Origin: JAFAHD01 sp963772515
GTDB taxonomy: Bacteria > Vulcanimicrobiota > Vulcanimicrobiia > Eremiobacterales > Eremiobacteraceae
DNA length: 64,000 bases
Assembly: GCA_963772515.1 (NCBI GenBank)
Contig: CAVYXC010000003.1
Coordinates: 186,001 to 250,000, forward strand
Direction of reading: 5' to 3'
Below are positions 34,257 through 42,876 of this stretch, in pieces (positions within the stretch are counted from its first letter, which is position 1; every line of letters begins with the position of its first letter). The translations under genes were made by a program, and so were the position numbers. The notes below the pieces were generated by a model. It saw nothing but the letters and a program-made list of their open reading frames with translations, did not search any database and was not told where the DNA came from.

Positions 34257-37200
34257 ATGAGCAAAAGCTTCGTCCATCTGCACGTGCATAGCGAGTATTC
34301 GCTGCTCGACGGCGCCTGCCGGGTTGGTGACCTGGTGCGCGCGGCCGCCGATGCCGGCATGCCCGCGCTCGCGCTCACCGATCATGGCGTGCTCTACGGC
34401 GCGCTCGAGTTCTATTTCGCCGCCAAATCCAAAGGCATCAAGCCGATCATCGGTTGCGAGATGTACGTCGCGCCGCGCGGCCGGCTCGACCGCAGCGCGC
34501 GCGACGAGTATCACCTCACGGTGCTGGCCGTCGATCGCGCGGGCTACGACAACCTGCTCAAACTCGTGTCGGCCGGGTTCCTCGAGGGTTACTACTACAA
34601 ACCGCGCGTCGATCTCGAGCTGCTGGCGGCCCATCATAAAGGCCTCGTCGTCCTGTCCGGATGTCTGGGCGGCGGCGTGCAGCAGGCGCTCTTGCACGAC
34701 GACGTCGACGGCGCCCGCGCGCTGGTGCGCGACTATCGCGCCATCTTCGGCGAGCGCTACTTCCTCGAGCTTCATCACCATCACATGGCCGCCGAGGACA
34801 AGGTGCGCGCCCAGTTGCTCAAGCTCTCGAAGGAGACGGGCGTGCGCGCGGTCGCGACCAACGACTCGCACTACCTCGCTCGTGAGGACGCACCGGCGCA
34901 CGACGTGTTGCTGTGCATCGGCACGGGAAAGCTGGTGGCGGATGCCGACCGCATGCGCTTTGAGGGCGACGATTTCTATTTCAAGCCGGCAGAAGAGATG
35001 CGCGAGCTGTTCGCCGAGTCGCCGGAGGCATGTGACGCTACATTGGATATCGCGAGCATGGCCGAGCTGGATCTCGAATCCAAGACGTTCGCGCTGCCGA
35101 AGTTCCCCCTTCCGCCGAGCGTCGGCGACGAGGCCCACTACCTGCACGGCCTGTGCATGGCCGGGTTGCAGGAGCGCTACGGCACGCCTACGCCCGAGCA
35201 GCTTGCCCGCCTCGAGTACGAGCTCGGCGTCATCACCCGCATGGGCTACGCGTCTTACTTCCTTATAGTATGGGATTTCATCCGCTACGCCCGCGAGCAG
35301 GGCATCCCGGTAGGTCCGGGACGCGGCTCGGCTGCCGGCAGCATCGTCGCCTATGCCCTGCGCATCTCGGACGTCGATCCGCTGCGCTACAATCTGTTCT
35401 TCGAGCGCTTCCTCAACCCCGAGCGCATCTCCATGCCCGACATCGATACGGACTTCTGTTTCGAGCGGCGCGATGAAGTCATCGAGTACGTGCGCCAGAA
35501 GTACGGTGCTGACCGCGTCTCGCAGATCGTCACCTTCGGCACCATGGCCGCGCGGGCCGCGGTGCGCGACGTCGGCCGGGTGATGAGCCATCCGCTCGCC
35601 GATGTCGACCGCATCGCCAAGCTCATCCCGAACGTGCCGACCAACCCGGTGTCGATCCGCCAGGCGATCGACAGCGTGCCCGAGCTCAACGCGATCTACC
35701 ACCGCGATACGCGCGCGCACGAACTGCTCGACACGGCGATGCGCGTCGAAGGCCTGGCACGTCATGCGTCGACGCACGCGGCGGGCGTGGTGATCGCGCC
35801 CGGTCCAATCACAGAGTACGCGCCACTCGTCAAGCTGGGCGACGACGACGTCAACACCCAGTACTCGATGGACTGGGTCGAGAAGGCCGGGCTGCTCAAG
35901 ATGGACTTCCTCGGCCTGCGCACGCTCACCGTCATCGAGCGCGCTACGCAGGAGATCAGGCGCACCGCCGACCCCTCGTTCCGCATCGAAGACATCCCGC
36001 TCGACGACCAGACGACCTACGCATTGCTCTCGTCCGGCCACACGACCGGCATATTCCAGCTGGAGAGCGCCGGCATGCGCCGCTACATCGCCGAGCTGCG
36101 CCCGACGTGCATCGAGGACGTCATCGCGATGGTGGCACTGTATCGCCCGGGGCCGATGGACTGGATCAACGACTTCATCGCCGGCAAGCACGGGCGCCGC
36201 AAGATCACGTATTTGCACACCAAGCTCGAGCCCATCCTGGCCGAGACGTATGGCGTGGCGGTATATCAGGAACAGGTGATGCAGACCTGTCGCGACCTGG
36301 CAGGCTACACGATCGGCCAGGCGGATGAAGTGCGCAAGGTCATCGGCAAGAAAGTCAAAGAGAAGATTCCGGTCGAGCGTGCCAAATTCATCGCCGGCTG
36401 CGTCGCGAGCGGCATCGAGGAAACGCTCGCCACCAGCATCTGGCAGTTCATCGAGCCCTTCGCCGGCTACGGATTCCCCAAAGCCCACGCGGTGTGCTAC
36501 GGCCTGCTCGCATATCGCACGGCCTGGCTTAAAGCCAATCATTCGCTGGCCTTCATGGCCGCATTGCTCTCGTCGCTCAAGAACAATGTCGACAAAGTCG
36601 CCGAGTATCTCGCCGAGTGCGCCATCATGAAGGTGCCGATCCGGCCGCCCGACGTCAACGAATCGGGCACCGACTTCACCGTCACCGACGGCGCGATACG
36701 ATTCGGCCTGGGCGCGGTGCGCAACGTCGGCGAAGGCGCGATAGCAGAACTGATCGCCAAACGAACGCAGTCGCCGTTCGCCTCGCTGGCGGACCTGTGC
36801 GCGCGCGTCGACGGCCGCCAGGTCAACCGGCGCGTGCTTGAATCGCTGATCAAAGCCGGCGCCCTCGACGCGTTCGGCGGCCGCGCTGCGCTGCTCGCGG
36901 GTCTCGACGGCGCGTTGGACTACGGCGCGCAGATCCAGCAGGAGCGCGATCTCGGGCAGACCTCGCTCTTCGGCGGCGCGGGGGCGGATCAGTTGCCACC
37001 GCCGTCGTTGCCCAACGTGCCGGAATCCGCTCCTTCAGCGCGACTCGCGCAAGAGAAGGAGGCGATCGGCGTCTACATCTCCGGCCACCCGTTGGCGGAC
37101 AAGGCGCGCGAGCTGGCGCGACGCTCCACTTCGACGATCGCCGCGCTGCGCGAGAGCGCGGAAGATGAAGTCGCCTGGGTCGGCGGGGTCATCACGTCGG

Positions 37201-37790
37201 CGCGGCGCGTCATCACAAAGACCGGCGATCAGATGCTGATCGCGCGCCTTGAAGACCAAAGCGCCGCCATCGAGGTGGTGGTGTTCCCGAAATGGTACGC
37301 GGAGATCTCCCCGATCCTGTCTGCGGATCAGATCGTCGTCATCAAAGGCCGCGTGAAGGAGCGCCGCGCTTTAGGCAAACCTGCCGCGGTGGGCGTACCG
37401 ACGGATGATAACCTGGACGAGGACCGCGTCGAGTTGACCCTGCAGGCGATCGAAGCGTGGCCGCTCGAGAAGGCGCGCGTCCTCTCCGATGCGCGACCCG
37501 AGAGCAGCGGAGCAGCACGTTACTCGGCGGCGCCCAGTGCGCCCGCCGTATCTCTCGCTCCCGTCGCGATCCACATTCGCATGCTCGGCGACGGGGACGA
37601 TGCGACGCGTCTTTCCCGTTTACGCGATATGGTATTGGCTGCAGGCCTGGGCGATGGACGCATCGTCTTGCACGCCCCTGCGGACGCTGAGAGCCGCCCG
37701 CTCTCACGCACCTTGCGCATCACGTGCGAGCTGCGCGATGAGCTCGCGCGCGTGTTCGGCACCGACAACGTCTGGGAGGGCGCGGCGTGA
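34257..37790 (+). CDS. dnaE: DNA polymerase III alpha subunit
   Basis: Replicative polymerase of 1177 residues (ATG 34257; GTG 34239 is an in-frame alternative). Domain order is PHP (FVHLHVHSEYSLLDGA, residues 4-19), palm with GPGRGSAAGS and the catalytic PDIDTDF (about 396-402), fingers, tandem helix-hairpin-helix, and an OB domain near VAWVGGVITSARR. It is the DnaE1 type without an exonuclease insert. It is divergent from the transporter gene across 238 bases that show no gene. Its stop overlaps the HAD gene by four bases. Confidence 0.96.
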   Translation: MSKSFVHLHVHSEYSLLDGACRVGDLVRAAADAGMPALALTDHGVLYGALEFYFAAKSKGIKPIIGCEMYVAPRGRLDRSARDEYHLTVLAVDRAGYDNLLKLVSAGFLEGYYYKPRVDLELLAAHHKGLVVLSGCLGGGVQQALLHDDVDGARALVRDYRAIFGERYFLELHHHHMAAEDKVRAQLLKLSKETGVRAVATNDSHYLAREDAPAHDVLLCIGTGKLVADADRMRFEGDDFYFKPAEEMRELFAESPEACDATLDIASMAELDLESKTFALPKFPLPPSVGDEAHYLHGLCMAGLQERYGTPTPEQLARLEYELGVITRMGYASYFLIVWDFIRYAREQGIPVGPGRGSAAGSIVAYALRISDVDPLRYNLFFERFLNPERISMPDIDTDFCFERRDEVIEYVRQKYGADRVSQIVTFGTMAARAAVRDVGRVMSHPLADVDRIAKLIPNVPTNPVSIRQAIDSVPELNAIYHRDTRAHELLDTAMRVEGLARHASTHAAGVVIAPGPITEYAPLVKLGDDDVNTQYSMDWVEKAGLLKMDFLGLRTLTVIERATQEIRRTADPSFRIEDIPLDDQTTYALLSSGHTTGIFQLESAGMRRYIAELRPTCIEDVIAMVALYRPGPMDWINDFIAGKHGRRKITYLHTKLEPILAETYGVAVYQEQVMQTCRDLAGYTIGQADEVRKVIGKKVKEKIPVERAKFIAGCVASGIEETLATSIWQFIEPFAGYGFPKAHAVCYGLLAYRTAWLKANHSLAFMAALLSSLKNNVDKVAEYLAECAIMKVPIRPPDVNESGTDFTVTDGAIRFGLGAVRNVGEGAIAELIAKRTQSPFASLADLCARVDGRQVNRRVLESLIKAGALDAFGGRAALLAGLDGALDYGAQIQQERDLGQTSLFGGAGADQLPPPSLPNVPESAPSARLAQEKEAIGVYISGHPLADKARELARRSTSTIAALRESAEDEVAWVGGVITSARRVITKTGDQMLIARLEDQSAAIEVVVFPKWYAEISPILSADQIVVIKGRVKERRALGKPAAVGVPTDDNLDEDRVELTLQAIEAWPLEKARVLSDARPESSGAARYSAAPSAPAVSLAPVAIHIRMLGDGDDATRLSRLRDMVLAAGLGDGRIVLHAPADAESRPLSRTLRITCELRDELARVFGTDNVWEGAA

Positions 37791-38617
37791 AGCCCCCTGC
37801 GCTGATCGCGATCGACGTCGACGGCACGCTCGTCGGTCCGTCGCTGGCGATCGATGAGTGCAACCGCGACGCCATCAAACAGATCATGGCGCGCGGTGCG
37901 ACGATCTGCTTGGCCAGCGGGCGCATGTTCGCCGCTGCTCGGCCGTTCGCGACGGATCTCGGTCTGCCGGGGCCGATCATCGTGCTCAACGGCGCGGCGA
38001 TCTACGATTCCACCAGCGGTGTCAGGCTGACGGCGACGCCGCTGCGCCCGCCCACGGCGCTACGCGCCTACGACGACCTCAAGGCGAACGGGTTCCACTT
38101 GCAGCTGTATTTCGGCGACGATCTCTACCTCGACGAGCTCGACGACCGGGCGCGCGAGTACCTTGCCCTGTCGCGCGTCGAGCCCGTCATGGTCGACGAC
38201 TTGCGTCCTCTGCTTGACGGTTCGCCGCCGGGCGACATCGGTCCGATGAAGGTCCTCGGAATCGAGTCGCCGGCGCGCGTCGCGGCCCATATCCCGAAGC
38301 TCGCACAGATCATGGGTGACGACGCCCTGGTCTTCAAGAGCCAACCCAACTACCTTGAGGTGACGGATCCAGAGGCGACTAAAGGCCATGCGCTGGCGTG
38401 GCTTGCGAAGTCGATGGGGCTTGCGTTGGACGAGCTGGCCGCGATCGGCGACTCGGACAACGACGTGCCGATGCTGCAAGCCGCCGGCCACTCGTTCGCC
38501 GTCGCCAACGCGTCGCCCGCGGCGCGCACGGCGGCGCAACGCGTGGTGGCCGCGCAGGACCGCTGCGGCGTCGCCGAGGCGCTGCAATTGCTCATGAACG
38601 GACAGGCCGTTGGCTAG
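37787..38617 (+). CDS. Cof-type HAD hydrolase
   Basis: Cytosolic phosphatase of the HAD superfamily, Cof/YbiV branch; sugar phosphates are common substrates in the family. GTG 37787 gives 276 residues. Motif I is AIDVDGTLVG (8-17), motif II is in CLASGR, and motifs III/IV are KGHALAWL and AIGDSDNDVPML. It overlaps dnaE at its start and the ftsQ-like gene at its end by eight bases. Confidence 0.9.
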   Translation: MKPPALIAIDVDGTLVGPSLAIDECNRDAIKQIMARGATICLASGRMFAAARPFATDLGLPGPIIVLNGAAIYDSTSGVRLTATPLRPPTALRAYDDLKANGFHLQLYFGDDLYLDELDDRAREYLALSRVEPVMVDDLRPLLDGSPPGDIGPMKVLGIESPARVAAHIPKLAQIMGDDALVFKSQPNYLEVTDPEATKGHALAWLAKSMGLALDELAAIGDSDNDVPMLQAAGHSFAVANASPAARTAAQRVVAAQDRCGVAEALQLLMNGQAVG

Positions 38618-39389
38618 CGCGTACGCGCGCGCCGGTCAGCGGCGCGCGGCCGCATCGCGCGGTGCGCTCATGCGCCGCACGGGGGTGCTCGCGCTAGCCG
38701 CAGCGATCGCGGCCGGTCTGGCGTACGGCGGGATGCTGCTCGCCGCCGATCCGCGCTTCGCCTTGGGTGATGCGACGGTCAACGGCGCGCAGCGAACGGC
38801 CGCGGGCGATGTCATCGGCGCGGCGGCGTTGCCGCGCGGGCGCAACGTCTGGCTGCTCGACACCGGCGCGGCCGCGCGAGCGATCGAAGGGCTGCCTTGG
38901 ATCGCCACGGCGCGCATCGATCGCCGTTGGCCGAACTTGGTCACTATCACCGTCGCGGAACGCGTGCCGGCGGCGCGCATACGCCTCGACGCAGGTGCAG
39001 ACATGCTGGTGGACCAGGATGGGCGAGTGCTCGGACCGGTCTCGCAGGACTCCGACGTCGCGCTGCCGCTCCTGTCGGTCGTGCCGCTGCCGCCCGACGC
39101 GGGCGTCGCGGGAGCGCAGCTCGGACAAACCTCGATCGGCGACGCGCTTGCGGCGCAGCGGCAGCTCGCCGCGCTTGGCGTCCACATGACGGAAGTCGAC
39201 AGCGAGCCAGTGATGGGCTTCAGCGCCGTCACCGCCGACGGTTTGCGCGTGGTCTTCGGCGATCTTGACGGCCTCGCAGCCAAAGTCGCGCTCTTTGACG
39301 CGATCAGCAAGCACATCGCGCAACCAGAAACGGTCGAGTACGTCGACGTGCGCAGCACGGCGGCGCCGACGGTGCAATATCGCCGATGA
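38610..39389 (+). CDS. ftsQ: Cell division protein FtsQ-like (POTRA domain)
   Basis: Bitopic divisome protein. TTG 38610 gives 259 residues: a short basic cytoplasmic part, one membrane segment (about 24-44), a POTRA domain (ALGDATVNGAQRTAAGDVIG) and the FtsQ domain with LPWIATARIDRRWPNLVTITVAERVPAA. It is placed before ftsA and ftsZ as in dcw clusters, but no mur genes are next to it. Confidence 0.85.
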   Translation: MASAYARAGQRRAAASRGALMRRTGVLALAAAIAAGLAYGGMLLAADPRFALGDATVNGAQRTAAGDVIGAAALPRGRNVWLLDTGAAARAIEGLPWIATARIDRRWPNLVTITVAERVPAARIRLDAGADMLVDQDGRVLGPVSQDSDVALPLLSVVPLPPDAGVAGAQLGQTSIGDALAAQRQLAALGVHMTEVDSEPVMGFSAVTADGLRVVFGDLDGLAAKVALFDAISKHIAQPETVEYVDVRSTAAPTVQYRR

Positions 39390-39454
39390 AAAATTGCGAA
39401 AACAAAAGAGGGAACTCGTTTTGCGCTTGGAATGCGTCATCGTTACGGCGAGTG

Positions 39455-39474
39455 CGGCGACCTTCGGGTCGCCG
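39455..39474 (+). promoter_or_regulatory. UUCG-tetraloop hairpin between ftsQ and ftsA
   Basis: Arms CGGCGACC and GGTCGCCG enclose TTCG, an eight-pair stem with the extra-stable UUCG loop. No T tract follows. It may be a terminator-like or RNA-processing element that separates ftsQ from ftsAZ expression. Confidence 0.55.
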
Positions 39475-39493
39475 AACGCGTTCTATGGCGAGG

Positions 39494-39558
39494 TTATCCA
39501 CATCCCGTGTGCACAATAGCGTTGCGCCTGTGCACAACCGCGCTGTGTCTGTGGAGAA
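39494..39558 (+). promoter_or_regulatory. Cluster of DnaA-box-like sites before ftsA
   Basis: One perfect box TTATCCACA at 39494-39502, then three boxes in the other orientation: TGTGCACAA at 39508 and 39529 and TGTGGAGAA at 39550, exactly 21 bases apart. The last differs from the reverse-complement consensus TGTGGATAA at one position, the other two at two. The 21-base spacing puts them on the same helix face. Confidence 0.55.
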
Positions 39559-39572
39559 AATGAGGACGAGTC

Positions 39573-40802
39573 TTGGCGCGTAGCGATATCATTGCCGGCC
39601 TCGACATCGGCACGACGAAGACGGCCGCCGTGATCGCCAGCCAAAACCCCCAGGGAGCGATGGACATCATCGGCTTCGGCGTCGCGCCGTCGCTCGGGCT
39701 GCGCAAAGGCGTCGTGACGGATCTGGAAGAGACCGTGAAGTCGATCGAGGCCGCCGTCGAAAGCGCCGAGCGGATGGCCGGCGTGAGCATCGCAGCGGCG
39801 TACGTCGGCGTCACCGGCGAACACGTGCGCTCGCAGAACACGCACGGCATCGTGGCGGTCGGCGCCGACGAGCACGAAGTGGCGCCGCTCGACGTCAAAC
39901 GCGTCGTGGACGCGAGCACGATCATCAATGTCGGCGCGGATCGGCAGATCATCCACACGCTGCCGCGCGAGTTCGCGGTCGACGGCCAGAACGGCATCAC
40001 CGACCCGGTGGGCATGGCCGGCGGACGGCTGGAGGTCGACACGCACGTGGTCACCGCCGGCGCGTCGTTTGTGACCAACGTGCTCAAGTGCGTGCACCGC
40101 GCCGGCATCGAACCCGCAGGGGTCATCTTCGAGCCGCTCGCGTCGGGTGCGGCGGTGCTGCTGCCTGAAGAGCGCAACGCAGGCGTCGCATTGCTCGACA
40201 TCGGCGGCGGCACGACCGATCTTGCGGTGTACTGGGGCGGCGGCGTCTACCATACCTGGACCGTGCCGGTGGGCGGCAATATCGTCACCAACGACATCGC
40301 GCTCGGTCTCAAGACGAGTTTTCAGGAGGCCGAGACCATCAAGCATGTCTACGGCACCGCCGATCTGTCGCTCGACCTCGATCAAGACACGTTCGAGGTG
40401 AAGTCGCTCTCGGGCCGCACAAGCCGCGGCGCCTCCAAACATTTCTTGCGCCAGATCATCGTCGCGCGCATGACGGAGATCTTCAAGCTCGTGCGCGCGA
40501 ATCTCGCTGAGAACTGCCCGCCCGAGGTGATGCTCGCCGAACTCGTGCTGACCGGCGGCGGATCGCAACTGGGCGGCTTGGATGCGCTCGCATCCGACTA
40601 CTTCGATTTGCCGGCGCGCATCGGTCATCCGATGCACGTCGGTGGCCTCACGGAGACGATCAAGAACCCGGCGTATGCCACCGCAGTCGGGCTCGTGCTG
40701 TTCGGCGCCGCCGGCGACGGCGGGGGGAAACCCGAGCGCACGAATGGTCGCGGCACATGGTCGCGTGTCGCGACGTGGGTTGGCCAGGTCTTTCGGCTAT
40801 GA
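39573..40802 (+). CDS. ftsA: Cell division protein FtsA
   Basis: Actin-like ATPase that tethers FtsZ to the membrane. TTG 39573, with GAGG seven bases upstream, gives 409 residues. The phosphate-1 motif GLDIGTTKTAAV (9-20), the phosphate-2 block LLDIGGGTTDLAV and a C-terminal amphipathic helix (RVATWVGQVFRL) are visible. ftsZ follows 18 bases later. Confidence 0.95.
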   Translation: MARSDIIAGLDIGTTKTAAVIASQNPQGAMDIIGFGVAPSLGLRKGVVTDLEETVKSIEAAVESAERMAGVSIAAAYVGVTGEHVRSQNTHGIVAVGADEHEVAPLDVKRVVDASTIINVGADRQIIHTLPREFAVDGQNGITDPVGMAGGRLEVDTHVVTAGASFVTNVLKCVHRAGIEPAGVIFEPLASGAAVLLPEERNAGVALLDIGGGTTDLAVYWGGGVYHTWTVPVGGNIVTNDIALGLKTSFQEAETIKHVYGTADLSLDLDQDTFEVKSLSGRTSRGASKHFLRQIIVARMTEIFKLVRANLAENCPPEVMLAELVLTGGGSQLGGLDALASDYFDLPARIGHPMHVGGLTETIKNPAYATAVGLVLFGAAGDGGGKPERTNGRGTWSRVATWVGQVFRL

Positions 40803-40820
40803 AGCCAGGGGGAGATTAGG

Positions 40821-41885
40821 ATGACGGAACATCCACGGCGCTACGTGCCCGAGCACATGGCGAGCATCAAGGTGATCGGCGTCGGCGGTGGAGGCTGTAA
40901 CGCGATCAACCGCATGGTCGATGCCGGGATCAGGGGCGCGGAGTTCTATTCCATCAACACCGACGTGCAGGCGTTGAAGAACTCGCGCACCGAGAACACG
41001 CTGCAGATCGGACAGAACCTGACGCGTGGCCTCGGTGCGGGCGCCGATCCGGAGATCGGACGCCAAGCCGCTGAAGAGTCCAAAGAAGATCTGGCCATGC
41101 TGGTCGAGGGCGCCGACCTGGTGTTCATCGCAGCCGGCATGGGCGGTGGCACGGGCACCGGGGCGTCGCCGATCGTCGCCGAGATGGCGCACGGCGCCGG
41201 CGCGTTGACCGTCGGCGTGGTCACCAAGCCTTTCGGCTTCGAACTGCGCAAGCGGGCGCAGATCGCCGAGCGCGGCATCGCCGATCTCGAGCAGAAGGTC
41301 GACACGCTGATCGTCATCCCGAACGACCGGCTCCTGTCGATCATCGAGAAGCGCACGCCGTTGACGGAAGCGTTCCGCAGCGCCGACGACGTGCTGCGCC
41401 AGGGCATTCAGGGCATCACGGATCTCATCACCCAGCCCGGTCTGATCAACCTTGACTTCGCCGACGTGCGGCGCGTCATGACCGATGCAGGCTCGGCATT
41501 GATGGGGATCGGCAAGGCATCGGGAGAGAACCGCGCGGCGGATGCGGCGCAAAAGGCGATCTCAAGTCCCTTGCTGGAGGCGACCATCGACGGCGCGCGC
41601 GGCGTGATCTTCAACATCTACGGCGGACCGGATCTGTCGATGTTCGAGGTCAACGAAGCAGCCGAGCTGATCAGCAAGGCCGTCGATCCGGACGCCGAGG
41701 TCATCTTCGGCGCGACGATCGAGGAGAACATGAACAGCGAGGTACGCGTAACCGTGCTCGCGACCGGCTTCGGCTCGCGCGCGCGGGAGAAGACCCGCGT
41801 CGTCGGCGTCGGCGAGATCGAGAAGGTCAAGCCGGTGAACATGGACGAGATCGAGGTCCCGGCGTTCCTACGCTACTCGCGCTAA
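40821..41885 (+). CDS. ftsZ: Cell division protein FtsZ
   Basis: Tubulin-like GTPase that forms the division ring. ATG 40821 follows a GGGGGAGATTAGG purine run and gives 354 residues. The GTP signature GGGTGTGASP (about 110-119) and the T7 loop NLDFADVR are present. The C-terminal peptide DEIEVPAFLRYSR, which binds FtsA in other bacteria, follows the core after only about 20 residues, so the flexible linker is very short. A palindromic element begins 18 bases after the stop. Confidence 0.97.
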   Translation: MTEHPRRYVPEHMASIKVIGVGGGGCNAINRMVDAGIRGAEFYSINTDVQALKNSRTENTLQIGQNLTRGLGAGADPEIGRQAAEESKEDLAMLVEGADLVFIAAGMGGGTGTGASPIVAEMAHGAGALTVGVVTKPFGFELRKRAQIAERGIADLEQKVDTLIVIPNDRLLSIIEKRTPLTEAFRSADDVLRQGIQGITDLITQPGLINLDFADVRRVMTDAGSALMGIGKASGENRAADAAQKAISSPLLEATIDGARGVIFNIYGGPDLSMFEVNEAAELISKAVDPDAEVIFGATIEENMNSEVRVTVLATGFGSRAREKTRVVGVGEIEKVKPVNMDEIEVPAFLRYSR

Positions 41886-41903
41886 CGCGCCGCCTCCTCG
41901 GCT

Positions 41904-41929
41904 ATGGAGCGGTCGAATTTATTCGACCG
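41904..41929 (+). repeat. Dispersed 26-nt palindromic element, copy 4 (after ftsZ)
   Basis: Same sequence as copies 2 and 3b. It lies in the short gap between convergent ftsZ and the NUDIX gene; the NUDIX stop codon (minus strand) begins on the next base, 41930. Here it does not precede a start codon and might serve as a two-way transcript end. Confidence 0.88.
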
Positions 41930-42361
41930 CTACGGGCGCCACGGGGCGCCGATGTATCGACAGCCGCGGAATCCACGTTCGATGTCGGCGGCGATCTGCT
42001 CGCCGGCATCGGGATAGATCGCCAGACGCCGCAGGTCGGCGATCGGGTGCCACGCGCACGCGGCGACGCGCGGGTCGAGCGATGCTCCGACCGGCCCGCG
42101 CAAGGTCGCCTCGAAGACGAGCTGGATCAAATGGCGCGCGCCGGATGGCGCACGGGTCTCGACCAAGTAGCGGAAGGCACCGACGTCGGCCGGAGCGCCC
42201 GCCTCCTCGGCCAACTCACGCGACAGCGCCGCGGCGGCGGTCTCCCCTGGCTCGACGCCGCCGCCCGGCAGCAGAAATGCCACATGCTCCCCACGCACGT
42301 GTTTGGCGAGCAGCACGCATCCGTCTTGAAGGCACAGCGCGGCGACGCGGGTTCGTAGCAT
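41930..42361 (-). CDS. NUDIX hydrolase
   Basis: Hydrolase of nucleoside diphosphates linked to another moiety. The 143 residues carry a perfect NUDIX box, GGVEPGETAAAALSRELAEE with AGA after it, near residues 33-55. Substrate cannot be told. It is convergent with ftsZ and divergent from the SRPBCC gene. Confidence 0.9.
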   Translation of the reverse strand: MLRTRVAALCLQDGCVLLAKHVRGEHVAFLLPGGGVEPGETAAAALSRELAEEAGAPADVGAFRYLVETRAPSGARHLIQLVFEATLRGPVGASLDPRVAACAWHPIADLRRLAIYPDAGEQIAADIERGFRGCRYIGAPWRP

Positions 42362-42387
42362 CGCGCTAGCTATTCGGAGGTGTTCGG

Positions 42388-42876
42388 ATGAAAGCCGTTT
42401 GCAACGAGTGCATCGACATCGACCTGCCGGTCGGCCGGGTGTTCGAGTTCGTGTCGGATCTCGCTCGCTGGCCGGTGTGGTTGACCTTCGTGGTATGCGC
42501 GCAAGACCGCGAAGGCGCCGAGGTCGAGATCTGCATGCAGCGCGGCAGACGCCGTTGGCGTGAGACCTTCGACGTCATCCGATTCGTTCCGAATGCCTTT
42601 TTGTGGCTTGAGGGCGGTCTCTCGGCGGCACGGCGCATCGAGTTCCGCTTCGAACAGCGCCGTGTCGGCACGCGGCTTCATTGCTCGATCGGTTATCCGG
42701 TCTATGGCGGGGGTCTCGGGGCATTGCGCGATGCGATCTTCGAGCGCCGCACCGTCGCGCGCGATCTTGAGCGTTCGTTGCTCGGCCTGAAGAGCGCGCT
42801 CGAGGAAGTACATCGCGCGGACGAAGCGCAAGAAGGTATCGTTATCGGGAGCGCAAATCAACCGCTTCCTGCCTGA
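42388..42876 (+). CDS. SRPBCC (START-like) family protein
   Basis: A 162-residue protein with the start-domain pattern: an initial strand and DLPVGRVFEFVSDLARWPVW (11-30), then a beta-rich core and a long C-terminal helix (RDLERSLLGLKSALEEVHRA). Members bind hydrophobic ligands. CGGAGG precedes the ATG by about eight bases. The stop shares a base with the FmdB-like start. Confidence 0.7.
   Translation: MKAVCNECIDIDLPVGRVFEFVSDLARWPVWLTFVVCAQDREGAEVEICMQRGRRRWRETFDVIRFVPNAFLWLEGGLSAARRIEFRFEQRRVGTRLHCSIGYPVYGGGLGALRDAIFERRTVARDLERSLLGLKSALEEVHRADEAQEGIVIGSANQPLPA

Noticed and set aside
34227..36542. 771-codon minus-strand open frame opposite dnaE
   Set aside because: Overlaps a certain dnaE and has shadow-like composition with no recognisable domain.
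39390..39572. ftsQ-ftsA gap as a replication origin
   Set aside because: Only four DnaA-like sites, no AT-rich unwinding stretch and no dnaA or dnaN nearby; kept only as a possible regulatory array.
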